A stretch of 64,000 nucleotides of DNA from Pomphorhynchus laevis (Eukaryota; Acanthocephala; Palaeacanthocephala; Echinorhynchida; Pomphorhynchidae). Location of the stretch: the NCBI GenBank assembly GCA_012934845.2, contig WNNJ02001757.1, forward strand, positions 1-64,000, written 5' to 3'. A program made the position numbers and the translations under genes. Below the pieces are notes generated by a model. The model was not told the DNA's origin. It was given only the letters and a program-made list of their open reading frames with translations, and ran no database searches. Shown in pieces: positions 43,930 through 56,186 of the stretch; positions within the stretch are counted from its first letter, which is position 1; each line of letters starts with the position of its first letter.

Positions 43930-46040
43930 TAGCGTGGTAAATGCGTGCAAGTATACTTACAAACAAACAATAATGAAAAAGTCAAGCAGATAAATTGTTT
44001 AAATGGGATCGGATTTGTCGTTTGAAGCACGGCAGGGAAGTTGATTGGCGTATATGAATGGGCAGATGGTTCCACGATAGAGGAGCAGCCACAAGAAGGA
44101 GCGGAAGCCAAAAGAGATAGATCAGTTTGGGGACATGTACAATAAGGGAATTACTGGAACGCAGGCCACAGTAAACAGGACGAGAATTATCAAGAAAAGG
44201 AAGATTGAGAAATGAAGGGGTATGAAGAGTTACAAGGCGGAAAGCAACGATAAGAAGACGAATTTGAACACGACAATAAATTGTAGGCAAATCGAGAGAA
44301 GCAAGATGGTAGGATGTATGATCAAAACGACGAAGACAGAGGAGAATGCGGTAGATTGCATTGACGATGCGCTTTAGTGGAGAAAGAGTGGATTTGGGTA
44401 AGTTTGAAAATAAACTAAGACATTAATGAAGTTTTGATTACTGTCAAATCAATCTACGAATTTGACGATTAATCTACGAATTTGACGAGGTTGCACAGAT
44501 AAGTAGAGAAAAATAAATGATCTAATACGGAGCCTTATAGAAAATTGGACGGGATGGATGAGGATGGGAGAGAGAAGAGTTAGAATAGACGCGAACTGTA
44601 CGGTTTGACAGATATGAAGAAAACCATGATACAGTGGGTAAAGAGAAGCCATAATCATGACGAAGACGATAGAGAAGAATAAAGTGATCGACGATATCAA
44701 AAGCAGACGATAGATCAAGAGAAACTATGACACTACATAATTTTTGATAGCGCGAGATGAGCAAATCATTATATAGCGCGAGATGAGCAAATCATTATAT
44801 AGCGCGAGATGAGCAAATCATTATATAGCGCGAGATGAGCAAATCATTATATAGCGCGAGATGAGCAAATCATTATATAGCGCGAGATGAGCAAATCATT
44901 ATAAACTTTAAGACAGGCAATTTCAGTAGAGTGATCAGAGCGAAAAGTAGCTGGAAAGAGAGAAAATAAGTTGGAGGAAAAGATATATGTATTAACTTGC
45001 TTGAGAACGAGACGTTGAAGGAGTTTAGAGAGGGTTGGAATAAGTGAGATAATACCGACGAAAATGGTAGTGAAGGATCGAGATATTGCTTTTTGAGGAG
45101 AGGGCGAACATTGACGTATTTTAAGTAGGAAGGAAATGTGCGGCTGCGGACAGACAAGTTGAACAAAGTTGTTAGGAAGGGTGAGATAGATGAGCAGATT
45201 TTTTAAGCAAGTAGGTGGGAATTGGATCAGAAGGAGAGGTTTTATTAGGTAATGACAGAAGAACCGAAGAAACTTCGTCCGACGAAACGGGAAGGTAGAA
45301 TAGCTATAAGAGGGAAGTATTTAAAGAGAAGAGATGATACAAGGGGCATATGGGTAGAACGGAAATTAAATTAGATAGCTTAGATTGCAGATAAGAGGAA
45401 AATTCATCGGGATTTGTGTTACAAGGGGTAGTTGATATTGAAAGAATTGATTTTAAGATTTTCCAATGAGATTTAGAGTTGGAAGAGGACTCGAGTTGAT
45501 TTTCTCAAAAGAGAGTACGTTTAGTTCGCATTAGAATGAGATGGGAACAGCGGAGAGAAAGATAGGAAGCACGGAGATTTGGAGTGAGTGAGGTTGGAGA
45601 ACGTTTAAGAAAGCGATAAAACGCACGAAAAGTGACGGAGTCGACGCTTAGAAAGACTACAGTCGGAATCGAACAAGAGAGCATAGCCTAAACGCTGAAA
45701 ACGTCGGAATCGACTAGACGAAGATGATTGAGGATGGTCGTAAGTTTATAATCAAATAGAATGCAGATATACGGGAGAAAGATAGTTAAGTGAGAGTGAA
45801 AAGAGTGAAGAATTGAGCAAGACTGCGCAGATAATAGGAATATCGAGAAGCTTCCATGGTCGACTTTGAGTAGTTAATATTGGAGGCGGAAAATGAGGAT
45901 GTGGACAAGTAAGAGTGATAAGGAAATGACCGGACAGATCAGTAATTGACAAGGAATATGCATTGAAGCAGTTGGAAACAGCAATGATGTCGAGAGCACC
46001 GCCGAGAATATGAGTGGGGCTTGTTGAAAGTAATTTATAG
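43930..46040 (-). pseudogene. CR1-like LINE, damaged copy A2
   Basis: Colinear with A1 ORF2 from the RT C-terminus (43982-44290) back to part of the endonuclease (SITDLSGHFLITLT at about 45900-45950). About 650 bp around the RT catalytic region is deleted near 44440-44520, so no YADD remains. Many indels. The 5' truncation at about 46040 abuts family B copy B1 head to head. It shares a nearly identical 600-bp block with A3. Confidence 0.9.
44748..44903. repeat. 26-bp tandem array inside LINE A2
   Basis: GCGCGAGATGAGCAAATCAT followed by TATATA, six copies. A1 has a single copy of the core at 35154 (GCGCGAGATGAGTAAGTCGT), so this is a local expansion in the RT coding region. Confidence 0.95.
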
Positions 46041-46635
46041 TAATCCGCCGTATCCGCCCCCTTATCGACTTTCCGTTCTTGTATGTCTCTTCTTTCATCG
46101 CTTCTTTTCCCTAAAATCGATTACTGCCTTAGCCTTTTCGCCAATTCTCCAAAATCCATCATCCTACCCCTACAACGAATAATCAACTCTGCCGTTCGAG
46201 TGCTCTTTCGTCTCCGTCGCTTCGACCACACATCCACATATTTTGCCCAACTCTCTTGGCCCACCATCCACATCCGCATCAAACTCCGCCTTCTCGTAAC
46301 TTTTCGTCTCATCGCTGTCGGCTCCCCATCGTTCATCAACCTTCCTTTCTTAGACGACACTCGCCCCACCTCGCTATCGCTGCGTTCCCGTCATACCCTC
46401 TTACTCCACGTTCCCAATTACTCCAACAACTACGGTCTCCGATCCTTCCTCGTCGCCGCCTCACTCGCCTGGAATCAACTCCCTCTCGACGTCCGCCCCG
46501 CTCCCTCCTTTATCACATTCAAACACCTCCTCCGTTCACACCTTCTCGACACATGATTTACATTTTTGTTTTGTTGTGGTCATGTAAGCGTGCGCTGGCA
46601 CGCATTTGCCAAGTTAAAATAAATCCGTTTTTTTA
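46041..46635 (+). pseudogene. CR1-like LINE family B, 3' end copy B1
   Basis: Open frame 46083-46556 encodes the RT C-terminal part: LPLQRIINSAVRVLFRLRRF, LLLHVPNYSNNYGLRSFLV, AWNQLPLDV, ending LLRSHLLDT. It aligns along its length with A1 residues before its stop, but is C-rich and differently coded. The 3' end carries GTCATGTAAGCGTGC-x4-GCACGC and AATAAATCCGTTTTTTT. 5'-truncated. Confidence 0.92.
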
Positions 46636-46639
46636 AACC

Positions 46640-46860
46640 AAGACTACAAATCAGAGCTGTGGTATCATCAGAATATATCTCAAGATGTTGATCGCGTTTG
46701 AAAGCCTTGAAGATAAGAATGAAGCTAGCAAGATATACGATAGGAGAAAGTGAGGAACGTTGAGGCACACCTGTAATAGTTTAGAAATAACGTGCATCAT
46801 GGTCGTCTTAATAGTAGAACCGCTTGATGTACAGCAATATTTCCACCCTGTTAACAATTA
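46640..46860 (-). pseudogene. Reverse transcriptase fragment of another LINE
   Basis: TGVPQRSSLSPIVYL and HLEIYSDDTTALICSLG match RT motifs B and C (GVPQGS and the YADD box, here YSDDT). Only about 70 residues remain, directly behind the tail of B1. Confidence 0.75.
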
Positions 46861-48050
46861 TCTATACTAACATTTACTATCAAAAACTACAAAACATTAT
46901 TAGTGACATCTTAGAAATAGTAAAACAGTAGAACTTGCATGTTTAATGGAAATACAAGGGTATGCATGATGCTTTTTAACTGAAACAACAAATGGGATAT
47001 TGCTTTAGCCCGAAAATGTGCTAAAATTAATGTGTACTTGAAATTGATGGACATTATAGACACGGGATTTTTGGTCTATAATGTCCATCAATCTCAACAA
47101 AGTTCACTTTGACACGAAAGCAAATCTTGATTAATAAATGTTTAGTTGAATTATATATCTAACAAGCGAATAAGGCTTTTGAATAAATCACCTAAAGTTT
47201 GTTCAATTTAAAAATTATCGCTTTGAGGCAATAATTTTTTAAATAAACACGACTAATTAGTCTGAATCAAAGCATTTTCCTTGTGTCAAAGCATCCTTGC
47301 AAAACATATTTTTTTTCGTTCGACTAAGATTCTAGATTCTTAGTTGAATCTAGATTCTTAAATTCTGAATATCTTTTATAAAGATATCGAGGTGTAAAGG
47401 TATATCTTTTAGAAATTATAAAGCAAATATTAATACGCATTACACTAACTCACCTTAAAACGTTTCAATAGTAGTATGACATAACCTACTTGGGAAACAC
47501 ACTTGGTGAATTAGCCTTCGCAATTGTATTTTCAAAACATTTTTGATATCAGTGTCAAATATCAAGGTGCAAATGCCGAGTTAAAGAGTAATGACCGCTT
47601 GTAAAGTTAATGAAATGATTTAGAAAAACGTGTTGTACGAAAACGATTTAAAAATATAAATCTTCGAAAATTAAATTTATATCATGGCCAGGGATACTTG
47701 ATGCCTATCACGATTCGAATAATGCATGTTCAATGTAAATACATCCAAACATATTATAAATGCGATCAAAATGGGCAGAATTAGGGTAGACATAACGCTT
47801 TTGAACAATAACAACATTTCGGATATTGCATCAATGCGAAAATGTATTTAAATAAATTTTTTTTTGTTATTATAAATTCTTACATTCAAGATTATTCCTG
47901 TCAGTTCAAGATTAATCCTGTCATTTCAAAATTATTCCTGTCAGTTCAAGATTATAAAAAAATTGTGAGATAAATATATACAAAAAGAAAGTTTGAAAAA
48001 TACTTAACATACAAGTGGAATTAGAAGATTGGTATAGTGAAAATTAAAAC
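46861..48050. other. Non-coding stretch with one strong hairpin
   Basis: No gene is seen. A perfect 19-bp hairpin sits at 47043-47061 and 47074-47092 (ATTGATGGACATTATAGAC and complement, 12-base loop). Short direct repeats of TCCTGTCAGTTCAAGATTA type lie at 47890-47955. Confidence 0.6.
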
Positions 48051-48190
48051 AATGTCAGGACAAACAATGAAATCCGTGAAAACTAGCAAAAAACAAACGG
48101 ACGATGCCTACGTTTAGTTGGAAGTTGGATGCGACAAGCAGGGATGCGATGTTTGGACACTCTTAACGGTGAAAAATTGGCATTGCGAGA
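48051..48190 (+). pseudogene. LINE ORF1 finger relic
   Basis: Starts MSGQTMKSVKTSKKQTDDAY, then after a stop VGCDKQGCDVWTLL, the same finger start as in A1 (GCDNKNCNVWTHV). Only the N-terminus is left. Confidence 0.75.
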
Positions 48191-48202
48191 TACGAAAGTA
48201 AA

Positions 48203-48243
48203 CACTTCATTTGTGGTTATTGCAAATAACCACAAATGAAGTG
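48203..48243. repeat. Perfect hairpin, 19-bp arms
   Basis: CACTTCATTTGTGGTTATT and its exact complement around GCA. It is placed where the ORF1 relic above should continue into its CGFC half, so the hairpin replaces coding sequence. Confidence 0.93.
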
Positions 48244-48299
48244 GTTATAAGTTCCCATAGAACTTTAAGACTCATTGCTGTTCGGAACGAAATATTTTC

Positions 48300-49215
48300 A
48301 CGACAACCTTGAATATTGGCACTTAATTAGTAAAAGGCAGAGCTCTGACTTCAGGCGAGAACAACTAAATAATTGGTTATATCCAATTAACGCCACAGAC
48401 GCCGAGCATTTGCCTACTTTGGTAAACACGCTAAAGGAATGAAGCACCCCTCTATTCGAGGTGAGTGCGCTCGAGCTCGCGGCAAGTACTACCGATGCAA
48501 TTACTACAGTCCGCCTAATCAGAGTTAAGACACCCGCTGCTAAAGCATTCCTACAGGCTGTTCCAATGTCCACGACTAGAACTTTGCTCACAGACGAAGT
48601 CTTAAGAGTGGCAATCCCTTTACGATAAGGAGCGCCAATATGCCAACCCCACACGTGCCGTTGCGCTGCAGTCGTTGACATGCTAGGAACGCATGGTTTG
48701 AGTTGTTTAAGTTTCGCTGGCCGTTTTGCTCGTCATTCAATGCTGAACAGCATAGTTCAAGATGCGCTAAGGAAAGCTCACGTACCGAGCTGCCTTGAAC
48801 CTCCAGGTTGAATCACTCCGACGGAAAACGAACAGATGGCGGCACGGTGACCCCGTGAAAAAGTAGGCGTTTTGCATGCTGGGACGTGACATGTGTAGAT
48901 CCACTGTCTCCAAGTTATTTATCTACGGCGTTGTCAGAATCAGGTGTCATAGCCACTAAAGCTGAGGAAAGAAAGAAAAAGCACGAGGCCATCACATCCA
49001 GTTGCATGGATTTCATACCGATATGTATTGAAACTCTCGGCGCCTTGTGTAGAGGGGTTACCGTTTTTTTTGAAGAGCTCGGTAAGCGTCTCCGCCGTCA
49101 CTGCGACAATCCTCGCGCAAAGACGTTTTTACTCAAGAGGATCAACCTGGCCGTGCAAACCGGCAACGCAATTTTTATGCTGGGGACGACGGACAGAGAC
49201 ACTGATAACTTTTAA
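48300..49215 (+). pseudogene. C-terminal half of an RT retroelement with zinc/endonuclease-like motifs
   Basis: One frame with few stops reads DEVLRVAIPLR, GAPICQPHTCRC, LGTHGLSC, SFAGRFARHSMLNSIV, QDALRKAHVPSCLEPPG. Then from 48886 it reads MTCVDPLSPSYLSTALSESG, FIPICIETLGALCRG, FLLKRINLAVQTGNA. This is the order in proteins annotated as RT C-termini in many invertebrates (C-x3-H-x-C-x-C, LG-x-HGLSC, GR-x-x-RH-x-x-LN, VETLG). The Cys/His box then RH-x-x-LN recalls the restriction-like endonuclease of R2-type LINEs. Same C-terminal domain as in the chimeric ORF at 13676. The RT itself is missing. Stops at 48622 and near 48810. Confidence 0.85.
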
Positions 49216-49257
49216 CTAATAACCTTATTTACATTTAAATAATTTAATAGATGCATA

Positions 49258-49420
49258 TCGAAACCTGATAGCATAGCAGTTCCTCCTGATGACCTATAAT
49301 CCTTATTCTGATACGTTTGTTATTTATTAGTCAATTCATAAAAATAACTTATTTTAAATTTTATTTTTTTTATTTTAAGTTGATATAAATTATAAAAATC
49401 TTATAACAATTATTTATTTT
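49258..49420 (-). repeat. AT-rich repeat family N1, reverse partial copy
   Basis: AAACCTGATAGCATAGCAGT then TCCTCCTGATGACC, TTATTAGTCAATTCATAAAA and TTAAGTTGATATAAATT. This is the reverse order of the copy at 33488-33720. Confidence 0.65.
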
Positions 49421-49589
49421 ATTATTTAATTATTAAATTTTGATTTAGCATTATTATGTTTTGTTTATTTTATAAGATAAAATAAACAAAATAGTTTTTT
49501 ATGACATAAAAAAGTTTCTGAGATAATAACATCGTCATAGCTGGTAAAAAGTTTCTTGGTTATTAATACTTACAGCGGATTACTACCGA

Positions 49590-52500
49590 AGATCTGACGT
49601 AACAATGAAACCGTTGGAACCGCAGCAAGATCCTTACAAGAACAAGGAAACCGACAAGACAAGGAAACCGACATTGTATTTTATAAACGAGGAGCTGAAT
49701 AAATCCAACCATGAGATAAACGTCAGTAAAATCTGTATTATCGAAAAAGAAAGAGAGGTGATGATGTGCTTGCAATGGTCCATCAGCCGTGTGCAAGGGC
49801 TGGCAGTGCTGCCGCATTGGACGTTGGTGCATTGACTGTTTAGCATCAGGCTGCTCAAACCGCTCTTAATCCCAAGACACATTGATTTTATCGTCGTATC
49901 AACATTCGTTAAACGCCCAAATTTCTCAGCATTCTTCTACATCTCAACTTCCATCAATGTTTTACAAAAATTAAATTGCCATGATGATACATGTAAACAT
50001 GGATCATTACACGAAGTGCAATGCTCTACACCCAATTGTCCAGATTACGTGCCTATATGGCTACCGAGACACATCCCTACCGCCTTCCTTCAGCAAAGAT
50101 CGTATTGCTGCTTTTGTTCCGCAAAAATCATTGATCAAAAATGTTATTGAACTTTCCAATTTACGAACTCAAATAAACCAACTAGAAGATAAACTAGTAT
50201 GTCTTGATGTTAAAATACAAAGTAAATCCTCTTCTCTTTTATTATGTCAACTTCAAACCGATATTCAATCACTCCTGTTTCAAATGCAATATCATTTAAC
50301 TATAACAAAAGCTGAAATCAATAACGTCGCACTTAAATCATTTTCTCAGATCGCCAAATCCGCCGTTCCTTCTTTAGTACGCCATCAACTCATTCGATCC
50401 CTTCAATCCTCACCCAATTCATCAGATTCTAACACTGGCAATGTTGAACTCTTAAAAGCTATAAAGGAGGATTCTTGGAGGTCACGAAATGAGATAGTAA
50501 GGGGTCTTCCTTCTGGAAATGATGAATCAGAAATTCCAAACCTAATTGTCGAATTATGTCTCAGTGTAGATAAAATTCGCAAAGCCACATTCCGTCGTCT
50601 TATTGAAAAAATGAAAACTCTCCTCCCTATGTACGCATCACACTAACTTCAGAACTAGTACAAAAAGTTATCAAAGCGGCACAACGGCCAAGAACAAATG
50701 TTTCTCGACAGTCTGTTTATGCTAATTCCGACCTCTCCAAAGACGATCGAGCACGAGCATTAAAACTTCGTGAACTCCGCCGAACTACCTAAGCAAACGA
50801 CCTGTCGAAAATCTATGCTATCAGACATGGTCGTGCCTTACATCTTTCTGCTGACGCAGGAAGATCATCAACAATATGACTACAAGTAACCTCGGTGATG
50901 TCTTCATTTTCTATCACGAACATATAAGAAAGTCAAAATATCTTATCTTACACTGAACGTTCTATTAATTCTAAATTGACAAATTATCTGTATAACCTCG
51001 ATAACCCCCTGATAACATGTAATCAATCTTCTCCAGTATTAAACACGACTCTAAAAATTCTTAACTACAATGATAGAGGCATCAAATATTTGCTATCCCA
51101 AGGTTTAACTGCATACATTTCCTCATTTCATGACATTGTTCTAACTGAAACGTTAACATGTGATCCTTGCATCATATCAGGATGTCATTGTATCGAAATT
51201 CCTGCAACTCTCCTCGGAAGAGGAAGGACCCAAGCGGGTATGTTGGTTGGTTTAAATTATGAATTTTCCAAATGGAGTTCAGTAAAGGGAAGCTGTTCGA
51301 TTGATGTTGAAACACACTAATGTGCACTTTCGTAGGATGCTACTTTGCTCCACTTTCATCAGCATCATAAATAATTGACGAACTCTCTACTCTACTTGCA
51401 CATATTAGTTGATCGCCTATTGCATATTATGAAGTTATATTATACATAGACTGAGTATGTATAATACTATATACGTATTATATAATATTATATATTATAT
51501 AATACCATATATAATATTATATATGGTATATATAATTCCATATACGACGAGTCCATAGTCCCCATGGACTCGTAGTACATATATATGTTGCCGCAGAGAA
51601 GTTATCAACAATTTAACCACCAATAACCACGCACTTTCTTCATTTTCTACCGAGAACTTAGGAGATAGACATTATTAATTTTTAAAATAAAGTTAAGTAA
51701 AAGGCAAATGCTCAATAGCTGTTGAAACACACAATGTAGCAGCCTACATTCATAGGCTGCTACTTTGCTTCATTGTCATCATCTTCAGAAATAATTGACA
51801 AACTCTCTACACTATGTGCTCATATTAGTTTTGATCGCCCATTATAATTGCTGGTGATTTTAACACCAATTATACTAGTCCTCTTAATAGTAAATTACAG
51901 CTAATCTCCAACTTCCTTCAAAATTTTGGATTAACCCTTCAATCATCTCTGTCAGATACAACTTACTACTGCTATAACGGATAGCATCATCGACCCTGTA
52001 TTCGCATCCACTACCACACAAGTGACGGTAGACGTTGAAAGTTCGTGGTCGTTTATTCGAAGGCATAAGCCAGTATCACCAAAATTGCCATATCACCTCG
52101 AATTCCTATCTCACACTCTGAAAAACTAAATATCATAAAATTCAATCGGCGCATCGTCATCACTAAGCTGGATATTTTCAAGTCACTATTGCAAAACATT
52201 TACTAGACATTAGTGACCTATCGGATATCTATGTAACCATTTGCAATGTATTGACTACTGCTTGTACCACCCGTATCAACGTGAGAAATAAGCTATCTTC
52301 AGCCATACGACATCCACATGTTGTTCATTTGCGATCAATTTTAAGTCAACTATATTCCTGCGCCAAACATGATCCCACCACACATCAAGTTTACATAAGT
52401 TGGAAACAAGTTTTTTGTGATCTAGTAAAACAGATAAATCTACAAGATAAGACGCTAGTTGAGATGACTGAATGAAAGACGCCAAAAAGTGTCAATGGAA

Positions 52501-53210
52501 ATTGAGCTGGTATCGACATGGCTCAGTGATTTCCACCATTTCAATTGATGTGTGGGAATCTCACTTGGAATTGTTATACAGTTCATCCACTCTCTCAGAT
52601 TTAACATATCTTTGTAATAATCCTTACTTTATTTTGCATGAACTTTCACAATATGTCATTTTCGTCGTACAAGCAAACATGCTGAACCAACCATTCACCA
52701 CCACGGAACTTGAAAGCTGTCTGCACAATATAAAGAATCATAAAGCTACTGGTACAGACGGTCTCGCAATCGAACATATCAAGGCTACAGTTGAAATGTT
52801 AAGTCAATATTGGACTGAACCTTTCAACAAAATATTATTCAGATGCGTTTTCCCACCGTCGTGGAATCAATCAATCAATCATTAAGTTACTGTATAAACA
52901 CGTAAGCGATTCATCGGATCCAAACGCTAATCGCGGTATCGCTATCCTTAATCATGGTTATAAATTATTTGCATTTATGATCACACGTCGTCTTTACAAC
53001 TTTTTAGACAACCTACTCCCACCCGAACAACGTGGATTTCGCCGTGGTCACTCGACTTTGTCAGCACTATCCAAAGCTCGTGACACAATATTCGCCATGA
53101 GTTCAACCCATCGCCACGGCTACAACGTATTCGTAGACTTTACCAAAGCCTTTGACAATGTCAATCGCCATTTGCTTCTAGAAAAACTCAAAATCCATTA
53201 TAAAATATAA
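49590..53210 (+). pseudogene. LINE family C, copy C2, cut off by LINE A3
   Basis: ORF1 remnants at 49605-49835 and 49981-50646. The second (221 residues) has a leucine-rich coiled-coil-like stretch (NLRTQINQLEDKLVCLDVKI) and an RRM-like tail. Endonuclease remnants are at 50976-51320 (LKILNYNDRGIKYL, DIVLTETLT) and 51843 (IIAGDFN). RT runs 52640-53210: TTTELESCLHNIKNHKATG, QRGFRRGHSTLSALSKARD, VFVDFTKAFDNVNRHLLLEK. The RT stops at 53210 just after motif A, where A3 begins in opposite orientation. Many stops. Confidence 0.88.
51290..51850 (+). repeat. Internal duplication in LINE C2 with hairpin conversion
   Basis: The segment about 51305-51425 (TGTTGAAACACACTAATGTG ... ATTAGTTGATCGCC) is repeated at about 51720-51842. 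In the second copy GTGCACTTTCGTAGGATGCTAC is replaced by a perfect hairpin GTAGCAGCCTA-x6-TAGGCTGCTAC (51736-51763). A further 10-bp hairpin lies at 51547-51573. Confidence 0.88.
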
Positions 53211-56186
53211 TAATAATTTATTTAACGTGGCAAATGCGTGCTAACTGCACGCTTACAAGACCACTAACAAAGAAAGAACACAGTAAAAGTAACAGATTAA
53301 TTAGTTCATTCTTGAAATGGAGTCGGATTTGGCGTTTGAAGCACGACATTGATGTTGATTGGCGGATATGAATGGCCAGATGATTCCACGAGAGAGGAGC
53401 AGCTACAACGAAGGAGCGGAAACCAAAAGAGATAGAGTAGCTTGGGACATGTAAAAGAAGGGAATTACGGGAACGCAAGGAACAGTAAACAGGACGAGAA
53501 TTGTCGAGAAAAGGAACGTTGGGAAATGAAAGGGTATGAAAAGTTATACGGCGAAAATCAATCATAAAAATACGAATTTGAACACGACAATAAATTGTAG
53601 GCAAATCGAGAGAAGCAAGATGGTGGGATGTGTGATCAAAACGACGAAGACGGAGGAGAACTCAGACTGCGGCGTTGATGATGCGTTGTAAAGGAAGAGT
53701 GGATTTTGGGTAGTTGGAAAATAGACTAAGACAGTAATCAAGTCTTGAGAACATGAGATAAGATATGATAGTCATACATGAAGCGAAATCGATCAATCTA
53801 CGAATTTGACGGAGGTTGCGGAGAATCAGGGTAGATGAGCGTACTTTATCTCTAACGAAAGGTTTAAGTGAAAGTATGTTGTCAAAATGGAAGCCTAGGA
53901 AAACGAGATTGTCAACGATAGGGATAATTGTAGAATTTAATGATACGGAGGGAGGTTCTACGCCGAAGCGACGAGCAAGGATCCACATTATTTTTGATTT
54001 ATTAGGATTCAGAGAAAGACGAAGAGAAGAAATATGATTGAAAATTGAACAAGACAGTTGGAAGCAGAAACACTAAGATCATGAATACGATAAGCAGGTG
54101 CGTGAGCATATATAATGTCATCAGCATATTGCATAACATGGAAGTTTAATGTATGAGAAATCGAAGACAAGTCATCGAGAAGAGAGAAAATTAAATGGCC
54201 TAATACGGAGCCTTGTGGAACACTGGTCGGATGGATGAAGGATGGGAGAGAGAAGAGTTAGAATAGACGCGAAATGTACGGTTTGATAGATATGAAGAAA
54301 ACCATGATACAGTGGGTAAAGAGAAGCCATAATCATGACGAAGGCGATGGAGAAGAATCGAGTGATCGACAATGTCGAAAGCATATGATAGATCAATAGA
54401 CACTATGACACTACATAATTTATGATCGCGCGATATGAGTAAGTCGTTATAAACTTTAAGACATGCAATTTCAGTAGAGTGATTAGAGCGAAAAGCGGCT
54501 TGGAAGGGAGGAAATAAGTTGGAGGAAAAGAGATATGTATTAACTTGCTTGAGAACGAGACGCTCAAGGAGTTTAGAGAGGGTTGGAATAAGTGAGATAA
54601 TACCGTACGAAGATGGTAGTGAAGGAGTCGAGATATTGCTTTTTGAGGAGAGGGCGAACATTGACGTATTTAAAGTAGGAAGGAAATGTGCGGCTGCGGA
54701 CAGACAAGTTGAACAAAGTTGTTAGGAAGGGTGAGATAGATGAGCAGATTTTTTAAGCAAGTAGGTGGGAATTGGATCAGAAGGAGAGGTTTTATTAGAT
54801 AATGACAGAAGAACCGAAGAAACTTCGTCAGACGAAACGGGAAGGTGGAATAGCTATGGGAGGGAAGTATTTAAAGAGAAGAGATGATACAAGGGGCATA
54901 TGGGTAGAACGGAAATTAAATTAGATAGCTTAGATTGCAGATAAGAGGAAAATTCATCGGGATTTGTGTTACAAGGGGTAGTTGATATTGAAAGAATTGA
55001 TTTTAAGATTTTCCAATGAGATTTAGAGTTGGAAGAGGACTCGAGTTGATTTTCTCAAAAGAGAGTACGTTTAGTTCGCATTAGAATGAGATGGGAACAG
55101 CGGAGAGAAAGATAGGAAGCACGGAGATTTGGAGTGAGTGAGGTTGGAGAACGTTTAAGAAAGCGATTAAACACACGAGAGTGACGGAGCCGACGCTCAG
55201 AAGACTACAGTCTGAATCGAACCAGGGAGCATAGTGCGACCGCTGAAAACGTCGTGGTCAAATAGGCAGAAGATTATTAAGGTTGTTCGTAAGTTTAGCA
55301 TCAAACAGAATGATGAGATCATCGGGAGAGAGATAGTTAAGAGGAAGTGAAAAAAGTGAAGAATTGAGTAAGGCTGTGCAGAGAATAGGGATATCGAGAA
55401 GCTTCCAGGGTCGACTTGTTGTGAATAATGATAAAGGCGGAGAAGGAGGATGGGGACGAGTAAGAGTAAGAGTGACAAGGAAATGATCGGACAAACCAGG
55501 ATCAGTAATTGACAAGTAGGTATAGTCATTGAAGCAGTTAGGAACAGCAATGATGTCGAGAGCACCGCTTAGAATATGAGTTGGGCTTGTTGAAAGTAAT
55601 TTATAGTTAAAATCAGAAAAAAAGATTAGTTAAATTGATAGAGTCAGAGTCAGCCGCGCGATCAAGACGAATGTTAAAGTCACCGAGAACAAAAGAAGGA
55701 GTATAAGACAATGAACAGTGAGACATAAGATCTGCAAGGTCGTTAAAGAAGATACGTGAGGGGGCAACTGAACCTGGACGGTATACAATCATAAGTTACA
55801 GAGGGAAAGTAGTTGATAATCTGCATATGAGTAATTCGAACGAAGTGTAACGGATGTTAACGTTAATTTTATAAAGAGACATAGGGTGACGAGCAATGAC
55901 AACAATAGCGCCATGATTAGAAGCAGTATATGTATGAGAGGCAATTGGAATAGCTGATTCAACCAGAGAACAAAGATCGTCGGAGTCAGAGTGCCAGGAT
56001 TCGGTAGTGCATAGAATATCGATAGATAATTGATCGAAGATATCAAAGAGCATATCAGTTTTATGAAGAATGGAGCGAGTGTTGAATAGACTAAGACGAA
56101 AAGATTGCTCTGGAGCTAGATCGACTAGCGAAGAGGACAAGGGGGAGAGATAGGACACCATCGGATTTTTGGCCTTGTATACACAA
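53211..56186 (-). pseudogene. CR1-like LINE, damaged copy A3 (mosaic)
   Basis: Covers ORF2 from near its start (LSPLSSSLVDLAPEQSFRLS at about 56150) to the 3' hairpin and tail at 53215. The RT catalytic stretch near 54120-54140 still codes MQYADDI. Many frameshifts. Inserted into LINE C2 at 53211. Its 5' end is truncated and abuts a Penelope-like fragment at 56187. About 54560-55180 resembles A2, and the flanks resemble A1. Confidence 0.92.

Noticed and set aside
48298-48681. Minus-strand 127-residue ORF
   Set aside because: The plus strand reads a recognisable retroelement C-terminus here; the minus frame has no motif.
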